Shown in pieces: positions 58,833-64,000 of a DNA stretch of 64,000 nt; position 1 is the stretch's first letter, and each line of letters opens with the position of its first letter. Where the stretch lies: positions 124,001-188,000 of the forward strand of contig NZ_QICN01000009.1 in assembly GCF_003201205.1 (NCBI RefSeq). The letters are read 5' to 3'. Both the position numbers and the translations under genes were made by a program. The stretch is from Sinimarinibacterium flocculans. Its GTDB lineage: Bacteria; Pseudomonadota; Gammaproteobacteria; Nevskiales; Nevskiaceae. The notes under the pieces were generated by a model. The model saw nothing but the letters and a program-made list of their open reading frames with translations. It did no database searches and was not told the DNA's origin.

Positions 58833-60193
58833 GTCGCAGGTACTTCGGAACGGACGGTATCCGCGGGCGCGTCGGCGATGCGCCGATGACGCCCGAGTTC
58901 GCGCTCAAGCTGGGCTGGGCGGCGGGCCGCGTGCTCGGCGGTGACGAACGGGCCCGGGTCCTGATCGGCAAGGACACGCGGCGCTCGGGATACATGTTCG
59001 AGTCCGCCCTGGAGGCCGGTTTCGCCGCGGCGGGCGTCGAGTCGGACCTGCTCGGACCGCTGCCGACCCCTGCGGTCGCCTATCTGACGCGTGCCTTGCG
59101 CGCGCAGGCGGGCGTCGTCATCTCGGCCTCGCACAATCCGCATCACGACAACGGCGTCAAGTTCTTCGGGCCTGACGGCAGCAAGCTCGGCGATGCCGTC
59201 GAGCAGCAGATCGAGGACATGCTCGACCGTCCGATGGAATGCGTGACGCCGGAGCGCCTGGGCCGCGCGCGACGCATCGAGGACGGCGGCGGACGCTACA
59301 TCGAGTTCTGCAAGAGCAGCTTCGGCGACCGCAACCTGCGGGGCCTGTCGCTGGTCGTGGACTGCGCGCACGGCGCCGCCTACAAGGTCGCGCCGGCGGT
59401 GTTCGCAGAACTCGGCGCCGAGATCGACGTCATCGGCAATGCCCCGGATGGCCTGAACATCAATCGCGACTGCGGCTCCACGCACATGGACGCGCTGCGG
59501 GAACGGGTGCGCGAACGCGGCGCCGCACTCGGCATCGCCCTGGACGGTGATGCCGATCGTTGCCTGATGGTCGATGCCCAGGGGCGCGACATCGACGGCG
59601 ACCAGATTCTCTACATCATCGCCCAGGCCCGGCTGGCTGCCGGCACCCTGCAGGGGCCCGTCGTCGGCACGCTGATGTCCAATCTCGGGCTCGAGCACGC
59701 GCTGCGCGAGCGGGGTGTCGAGTTCCGGCGTGCGCAGGTCGGCGATCGCCACGTCATGGAGATGCTGCGGGCCTGCGGCGGCGTGATCGGCGGCGAAACC
59801 TCCGGCCACACCATCTGCCTCGATCGCACCACCACCGGAGACGGTATCGTCACGGCCCTGCAGGTGCTTGCCGCGATGGTTCGCGAAGAGCGGCCGATCG
59901 AGGCCATGCTCGGCGGCATGCGCAAGTACCCGCAGGTGCTGATCAACGTGCCGGTGAGCGGTCGCGCTAAGCAGATCATGCAGGCGCCGGAGCTTCAGGC
60001 CGCGCAGCGCGAGGTAACCGAAAAACTGCAGAATCGCGGCCGGCTGCTGCTGCGTGCGTCCGGAACCGAGCCGTTGATCCGCGTCATGGTCGAAGGCGAG
60101 GATGACGCGGAAACTCGGGCGGCTGCCGAGTATCTGGCCGATCGCGTGCGCGCGGCCTGCCATACACCAGAGACCAACGGGGATTCCGAATGA
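58829..60193 (+). CDS. glmM: Phosphoglucosamine mutase
   Basis: The 454-residue protein starts at TTG (58829), which overlaps the folP stop; SRRYFGTDGIRGRVG follows at once, so no other start fits. The phosphoserine is S101 in ISASHNPHHDNG; the metal loop is DGDADR, the sugar loop GGETSGH, and the phosphate loop RASGTEPLIRVM. It makes glucosamine-1-phosphate for peptidoglycan and LPS. A GA-rich AGAGGGGGG precedes the start. Confidence 0.97.
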   Translation: MSRRYFGTDGIRGRVGDAPMTPEFALKLGWAAGRVLGGDERARVLIGKDTRRSGYMFESALEAGFAAAGVESDLLGPLPTPAVAYLTRALRAQAGVVISASHNPHHDNGVKFFGPDGSKLGDAVEQQIEDMLDRPMECVTPERLGRARRIEDGGGRYIEFCKSSFGDRNLRGLSLVVDCAHGAAYKVAPAVFAELGAEIDVIGNAPDGLNINRDCGSTHMDALRERVRERGAALGIALDGDADRCLMVDAQGRDIDGDQILYIIAQARLAAGTLQGPVVGTLMSNLGLEHALRERGVEFRRAQVGDRHVMEMLRACGGVIGGETSGHTICLDRTTTGDGIVTALQVLAAMVREERPIEAMLGGMRKYPQVLINVPVSGRAKQIMQAPELQAAQREVTEKLQNRGRLLLRASGTEPLIRVMVEGEDDAETRAAAEYLADRVRAACHTPETNGDSE

Positions 60194-60960
60194 AGAGACG
60201 TGCCTTGGTTGCCGGCAACTGGAAAATGAACGGGTCGCGCGACTCCAACGCGAGCCTCGTCCACGACATCGTCTTCGAGATCAAGCGATTCCCGGACATC
60301 GACGTGCTCGTGTGCCCCCCGGCGCCCTATCTGGACGCAACGGGCCGCCAGCTCGAGGGCAGCGCCATCCAGCTCGGCGGCCAGAATCTCAGCGAGCAGG
60401 AGAAGCCGGGTGCGTTCACCGGCGAGATCCATGGCGGGATGCTGCGCGACGTCGGGTGTGCCTACGTGATCGTCGGGCACTCCGAGCGCCGCGCGCTGTA
60501 CGGCGAGAGCGACCGCCTGGTCGCCGACAAGTTTTCGGCGGCGCTGACCAGCGGCCTGATCCCGATCCTGTGCATCGGCGAGACGCTGCAGGAGCGCGAG
60601 CAGGGGCAGACCGAGGCCGTGCTCGCGCGCCAGATGAAGGCGGTGCTCGACGGCAGCGGCATCCAGGCGTTCAAGCAGGCGGTCGTCGCCTACGAACCGG
60701 TCTGGGCGATCGGTACCGGCAAGACCGCGACGCCGGAGCAGGCCCAGGACGCGCACGCCTTCATCCGTGGCCAGTTGGCCGCGGCAGATGCTAAAATCGC
60801 GAATTCGACGCGCATTCTCTACGGCGGCAGCGTCAAGGCCGAGAATGCGGAATCCCTGTTCAACTGTCCCGACGTCGACGGCGGCCTCATCGGCGGGGCC
60901 TCGTTGAAGGCGGGCGAATTCGTGGCGATCTGCGCAGCGGCGCAGGCGCGCAGCAAGTGA
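60190..60960 (+). CDS. tpiA: Triose-phosphate isomerase
   Basis: The 256-residue protein has AGNWKMNGS (catalytic Lys), IVGHSERR (catalytic His), AYEPVWAIGTGKTATPEQA (catalytic Glu) and the phosphate loop LYGGSVKAEN. It overlaps glmM by 4 bases (ATGA). Glycolytic and gluconeogenic housekeeping enzyme of usual size. Confidence 0.97.
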   Translation: MKRRALVAGNWKMNGSRDSNASLVHDIVFEIKRFPDIDVLVCPPAPYLDATGRQLEGSAIQLGGQNLSEQEKPGAFTGEIHGGMLRDVGCAYVIVGHSERRALYGESDRLVADKFSAALTSGLIPILCIGETLQEREQGQTEAVLARQMKAVLDGSGIQAFKQAVVAYEPVWAIGTGKTATPEQAQDAHAFIRGQLAAADAKIANSTRILYGGSVKAENAESLFNCPDVDGGLIGGASLKAGEFVAICAAAQARSK

Positions 60961-60972
60961 GACCCTGAATCT

Positions 60973-61344
60973 ATGTATACGGTGCTGGTGATCGTGCAGG
61001 TGCTGACCGCGGTCGGTCTGGTCGGTCTGATCCTGTTGCAGCACGGCAAGGGCGCCGACGCCGGCGCCGCGTTCGGCAGCGGTGCGTCCGGAACCGTCTT
61101 CGGTTCGCGCGGTTCCGCCAACTTCCTGTCGCGTGCGACCGCGTGGCTGGCGACGGTCTTTTTCGCCGTCAGTCTTGCACTGGCGTATCTGGTGCACGGC
61201 GACCGCGACCCGGCCTCGGTCGTCGACCGGGTCCAGCCCGCGGCCGAGTCGGCGGTGCCGGCGCAAACCGCTGAAACCCCGGCGCCGGAAGCCGAGGTGG
61301 CCGTTCCCGAGGACGCGGATCAGGCCCCCGTCATTCCCGAGTAA
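60973..61344 (+). CDS. secG: Protein-export membrane protein SecG
   Basis: The 123-residue protein has two membrane helices (about residues 2-22 and 52-72) separated by the SecG motif LLQHGKGADAGAAFGSGASGTVFGS, and a Glu/Pro/Ala-rich tail. It is the small subunit of SecYEG translocase. It follows tpiA and precedes tRNA-Leu(GAG), the usual gammaproteobacterial order. Confidence 0.95.
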   Translation: MYTVLVIVQVLTAVGLVGLILLQHGKGADAGAAFGSGASGTVFGSRGSANFLSRATAWLATVFFAVSLALAYLVHGDRDPASVVDRVQPAAESAVPAQTAETPAPEAEVAVPEDADQAPVIPE

Positions 61345-61351
61345 CACAGCC

Positions 61352-61380
61352 GCGACAAAACGCGCGCCCGACGCTAAACT
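61352..61380 (+). promoter_or_regulatory. Promoter of tRNA-Leu(GAG)
   Basis: GCGACA (61352-61357), a 17-bp spacer and TAAACT (61375-61380) resemble a sigma-70 promoter and lie 16 bp before the mature tRNA. The -10 is not followed by an obvious GC discriminator beyond TGCGCGCCC. Confidence 0.55.
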
Positions 61381-61396
61381 GCGCGCCCTGAATCTG

Positions 61397-61481
61397 GCCC
61401 ACGTGGTGGAATTGGTAGACACGCTACCTTGAGGTGGTAGTGGCGAAAGTCGTGGGAGTTCGAGTCTCTCCGTGGGCACCA
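61397..61481 (+). tRNA. tRNA-Leu(GAG)
   Basis: The acceptor stem GCCCACG (61397-61403) pairs with CGTGGGC (61471-61477); discriminator A and encoded CCA end the gene at 61481. The anticodon loop TTGAGGT, between CTACC and GGTAG, has anticodon GAG at 61431-61433, which reads CUC and CUU leucine codons. A long variable arm (class II) and the TTCGAGT T-loop are visible. Its 3' end adjoins an integrase gene. Confidence 0.95.
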
Positions 61482-61484
61482 TTT
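61455..61484 (+). other. Probable attachment site (tRNA-Leu 3' half) of an integrated element
   Basis: P4-type integrases usually recombine in the 3' half of a tRNA gene, and an integrase gene starts 156 bp downstream of this one in the same direction. The T-arm to CCA segment is therefore the likely att core. The second copy, which should mark the far end of the element, is not in the window. Confidence 0.5.
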
Positions 61485-61514
61485 AAGGGTTCAATAGCGT
61501 CCAAGGCTGTACAG

Positions 61515-61544
61515 AAAACCGCGCGAAATGCGCGGTTTTTCTTT
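61515..61544 (+). terminator. Rho-independent terminator after tRNA-Leu
   Basis: AAAACCGCGC and GCGCGGTTTT form a 10-bp stem with a GAAAT loop and a further T-rich end (TCTTT). It lies 34 bp after the tRNA gene. Confidence 0.85.
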
Positions 61545-61637
61545 GGGTTAGCGTATTTCGCTGTCCACGGGTGTCCATGGGTGACCAGCGCTTGAAACCG
61601 ATACGATTTCCGATAAGTTCGGCGCGTATCGGAATCA

Positions 61638-62873
61638 ATGCCCCGGACGAGACTCGAAGTGGCCAGACTCCTGACCGACACGCTGATCAAGAGCGCGAAA
61701 CCCAAGGCCAAGCCGTACCCGCTGCCCCGCGAGGCGGGCTTGTTTGTGATGGTCTACCCCAATGGCTCGAAGCTCTGGCGCTTCGCCTACACGCTCGGGG
61801 GCCGCGAAAGCATGCTCTCGCTCGGCGACTACCCGACAGTCTCGCTGGCGCAGGCCCGTCGCGCCCGGGAAGACGCCCGCCGGCTGGTCAAGGCCGGGAT
61901 CGACCCCAGCGCGCAGCGCAGGGCCGAAAAGGCAGCGAACCAGACGGCTGCCGCCAACACATTCAGGGTCTGGGCCCAGAAGTGGTTCGAGGCGAAGCGC
62001 GGCGGATGGTCGACGGCGAGCGCCGAGAAGGCGCGGTTCTACCTGGAGTCGGATCTGTTGCCGGCGCTCGGTGACCGTCCCATGGCCGAGATCAAGCGCG
62101 CCGATCTGGTCGGTTTGCTCCGCAAGCTGGAGAACCGCGGCGCCTTCAATGCCGCGAAGAAGTGCCGCGGGTGGCTGTTCAACATATTCCGGTACGCGCT
62201 CGTCGCCGAGGTGATCGAGACGAACCCGGCCACCGACCTGGTTGTGATGGCCGCGGCCGCGCCGAAGTCTCGGAAGATGCCGCACGTTCCCGAGAGAGAG
62301 CTGCCGGCGCTTCTGAAAGCCTTGGACGGCTACGGCGGTGCTCCTGAGGTGCGCTGCGCATTACGGATGCTGCTGCTGACCGCGGCACGCCCTGGCGAGC
62401 TGCGCAGCATGACCTGGACCGACATCGATTTCGACGCCGCAACATGGAGTGTCCCAGCCGAGCGCATGAAGGCGCGGCGTCCGCACGTCGTTCCGCTGCC
62501 CGCTCAGGCAATCACGATCCTGGAGGGCATGCGTGCTGTGACCGGTACCCGTGCGCTGGTCTTCGCCAGCCCGTACCAGCCGCGCAAGATGATGAGCGAG
62601 AACACCCTGAACGTCGCCCTGGCCAAGCTCGGCTACAAGGGCCGGCAGACAGCCCACGGCTTCCGCCACCTGATCAGCACGGCGCTCAACGAACGCGGAT
62701 ACAACCGCGACTGGATCGAGCGCCAGCTTGCGCACGGCGACGAGGACGAGATCCGCGACACCTACAACAGCGCGCAATACCTCGTGCAGCGCCGGCAGAT
62801 GATGCAGTCCTGGGCCGATGAACTCGACGCGATGCACAAGGGCAGGAGGGTGACGCCGCTGCGCGCGGCATGA
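61638..62873 (+). CDS. P4-type tyrosine integrase
   Basis: The 411-residue protein has an N-terminal arm-binding domain (LTDTLIKSAKPKAKPYPL, LSLGDYPTVSLAQARRARED), a core-binding domain, and a catalytic domain with R251 (AARPGEL), H340xxR343 (HGFRHL), H366 (LAHGDED) and a Tyr in YNSAQYLVQRR (Y376 or Y381). All catalytic residues are present, so the enzyme looks active. A GTG at 61659 is a shorter start. Its position after tRNA-Leu fits an integrative element of the P4/genomic-island kind. Confidence 0.95.
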   Translation: MPRTRLEVARLLTDTLIKSAKPKAKPYPLPREAGLFVMVYPNGSKLWRFAYTLGGRESMLSLGDYPTVSLAQARRAREDARRLVKAGIDPSAQRRAEKAANQTAAANTFRVWAQKWFEAKRGGWSTASAEKARFYLESDLLPALGDRPMAEIKRADLVGLLRKLENRGAFNAAKKCRGWLFNIFRYALVAEVIETNPATDLVVMAAAAPKSRKMPHVPERELPALLKALDGYGGAPEVRCALRMLLLTAARPGELRSMTWTDIDFDAATWSVPAERMKARRPHVVPLPAQAITILEGMRAVTGTRALVFASPYQPRKMMSENTLNVALAKLGYKGRQTAHGFRHLISTALNERGYNRDWIERQLAHGDEDEIRDTYNSAQYLVQRRQMMQSWADELDAMHKGRRVTPLRAA

Positions 62874-62884
62874 AGGGGAACGCT

Positions 62885-63118
62885 ATGAACGAAGTGATTA
62901 CGCTTGCCGATCCCGCCGTGAGCTGCGACATGGCGAAGAACATCGCCGATCGCATCGACGCGCTGGCGCTGGTGCTTTCCGTAGCCCTCGAATCGCCGCG
63001 GAGGACCGAGGCAGAGCGCGCGGCGCCGGCCGTGTTGGCCGTCATCCGGATCGAGGCCGGCCGTGTGCGGCAGCGCGCCGAGGATGCTGCTGATGCAATC
63101 GTGCGCGCCGCAACCTGA
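62885..63118 (+). CDS. Small hypothetical protein of the integrated element
   Basis: The 77-residue protein starts MNEVITLADPAVSCDMAKN, is mainly helical (IADRIDALALVLSVALE, AVLAVIRIEAGRVRQRAED), and has no recognised family. The ATG at 62885 follows AAGGGG at ribosome-binding distance; an ATG overlapping the integrase stop is the alternative. It probably belongs to the accessory genes that follow integrases of this type. Confidence 0.6.
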   Translation: MNEVITLADPAVSCDMAKNIADRIDALALVLSVALESPRRTEAERAAPAVLAVIRIEAGRVRQRAEDAADAIVRAAT

Positions 63119-63159
63119 CCGAAGCCGAGAGTGCCAATGCGGAGCGAGCCGCATGGCGC

Positions 63160-63205
63160 TTGACGATGATATGGCATCCATTACAATGCACTGACATCCA
63201 GTACA
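63160..63205 (+). promoter_or_regulatory. Promoter and repeated operator of higBA
   Basis: TTGACG (63160-63165), a 16-bp spacer and TACAAT (63182-63187) form a promoter-like pair. A direct repeat CATCCATTACA (63175-63185) and CATCCAGTACA (63195-63205), with 20-bp period, covers the -10 and start region, a likely site for HigA autoregulation. Confidence 0.5.
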
Positions 63206-63212
63206 GCCCACG

Positions 63213-63491
63213 ATGATCCGATCCTTCCGCCATCGCGGCCTGGAGCGCTTCTTCACGCGGAGCGACTACCGCGGCATCCCCGCCCAGTTCGCACCGCGCC
63301 TGGAGCGCCTGCTGGACCGTCTGGATGCTTGCGCGAGGCCCGAGGACATGAACCTGCCCGGCTACAAGTTCCACCCCCTCAAGGGCGCCCGGAAAGGCGC
63401 CTATGCGGTGTCGGTCTCCGGCAACTGGCGGCTGACATTCGAGTTCGATGGCGAAGACGCCGTCGTCGTGGACCTTGAGGATTACCACTGA
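63213..63491 (+). CDS. higB: HigB-type toxin (RelE/ParE superfamily)
   Basis: The 92-residue protein has the HigB pattern: MIRSFRHRGLERFF, DMNLPGYKFHPLKGARKGAYAV, and SVSGNWRLTFEF. HigB toxins cleave mRNA at ribosomes. The toxin gene comes first, as in higBA systems, and its stop overlaps the ATG of higA. Confidence 0.92.
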   Translation: MIRSFRHRGLERFFTRSDYRGIPAQFAPRLERLLDRLDACARPEDMNLPGYKFHPLKGARKGAYAVSVSGNWRLTFEFDGEDAVVVDLEDYH

Positions 63492-63808
63492 TGAAGAGCA
63501 TGCGAAACCCTAACCGTCGACCGACGCACCCCGGCGCCGTGCTGCGCGAGGACGTGCTGCCGGCGCTCGAGATGACCCAGACCGAGTTCGCGGCACGCCT
63601 GGGCGTGAGCCGCCTGACCGTCTCCGAGCTGCTGCTGGAGAAGCGCGGCCTGTCCGCCGAAATGGCGGCGAGGATCGCCAAGCTGCTGAACACCACCCCG
63701 CAGAGCTGGCTGCGCATGCAGGAAGCGCTCGACCTGTGGGAGGTGATGCAGCAGCCCGACCGGCTGGCTGGCATCAAGCCGATCAGCAAGGCTGCCGCGG
63801 CCGTATGA
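63491..63808 (+). CDS. higA: HigA-type antitoxin
   Basis: The 105-residue protein has a helix-turn-helix (MTQTEFAARLGVSRLTVSELLLEKRG) after HPGAVLREDVLPALE, the usual HigA layout, and WLRMQEALDLWEVMQQ near the end. It neutralises HigB and represses the operon. It starts at the ATG overlapping the higB stop (TGATG). Confidence 0.92.
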   Translation: MKSMRNPNRRPTHPGAVLREDVLPALEMTQTEFAARLGVSRLTVSELLLEKRGLSAEMAARIAKLLNTTPQSWLRMQEALDLWEVMQQPDRLAGIKPISKAAAAV

Positions 63809-64000
63809 GCAAGTTACCAGCGCCTCAGAGAGTCTGAGGCAGGCGGCGAAGGTATCGGCCGCGGAAAGACGTGGGCGCTGGAGGATGCCGAGTTTCACGA
63901 ACTCAAGCGTGTCGTCGATGCCGTGTTCGACGACGGTGAGTTGCGCGATGACGATGGTCTGAGCTGGCTGATCGTCGGTGCTTCACTTAATGATGGCGCA
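63809..64000 (+). CDS. Partial reading frame at the right edge
   Basis: After higA, a frame remains open to the window end and reads ESEAGGEGIGRGKTWALEDA, then EFHELKRVVDAVFDDGELRD and LSWLIVGASLNDGA, with coding-like composition. No start codon is seen in this frame. An ATG at 63805, overlapping the higA stop, reads MSKLPAPQRV and stops after ten codons; one base shift would join MSKLPAPQR to ESEAGG. It may be a frameshifted gene or a gene with a rare start. Function unknown. Confidence 0.4.

Noticed and set aside
61482-64000. Second attachment site closing the island
   Set aside because: No copy of the tRNA 3' segment was found downstream within the window.

Overview
The window is a high-GC bacterial chromosome segment, and its gene content points to a gammaproteobacterium. 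It carries ZapE, SixA, RlmKL, RsmJ, RlmE, a PA0069-type radical SAM protein, a 180-kDa NAD-glutamate dehydrogenase, and the run carA-carB-greA-rlmE-ftsH-folP-glmM-tpiA-secG-tRNA-Leu. The style (flgA divergent from cheV, FecA-type receptor, many ATGA/GTGA overlaps) suggests a relative of the Nevskiales or Xanthomonadales. That placement is inference from gene content, because no marker search could be run.

Layout: 1-9658 holds the end of a biotin carboxylase-type gene, a DUF2461 gene, a small inverted-repeat element (2134-2397), a two-component pair, the large glutamate dehydrogenase and an SDR-type epimerase. 9720-19394 is a mostly minus-strand block: a class III cyclase, zapE, an ALO-type FAD oxidase, a PlsC acyltransferase, DeaD-type helicase, rlmKL and a macrodomain protein. 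19477-39304 is the flagellar region. The minus-strand genes are ycgR-like, flgN, flgM and flgA; the plus-strand genes are cheV and flgBCDEF, then flgGHIJKL. A probable sigma-28 promoter precedes flgM, and a probable sigma-54 promoter precedes flgB.

The most unusual feature is that the flagellar rod/hook operon is split between flgF and flgG by a four-gene, iron-uptake-like cassette (26463-32872). It encodes a delta-60-repeat lipoprotein, an imelysin-family lipoprotein, an HTTM (vitamin-K-gamma-carboxylase-like) membrane protein and a FecA-like TonB receptor. A Fur-box-like palindrome lies in front of it and a strong hairpin after it. flgG then has its own sigma-54-like site.

39435-50173 contains housekeeping and metabolic genes in short operons: a TesA-type esterase, gamma-carbonic anhydrase, sixA, an FAD oxidoreductase, rsmJ, an SCP2 protein, two hotdog thioesterases, a Nudix enzyme, MazG-like, dapB, GNAT, an M20 peptidase and a radical SAM protein. 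50193-61344 is the carAB-to-secG block with recognisable promoters and terminators. At 61397-61481 lies tRNA-Leu(GAG), followed directly by a P4-type tyrosine integrase, a small unknown gene, a HigBA toxin-antitoxin pair and the start of a further reading frame. This looks like the left end of an integrated island whose other end lies outside the window. No CRISPR array, rRNA or intact insertion sequence was seen.
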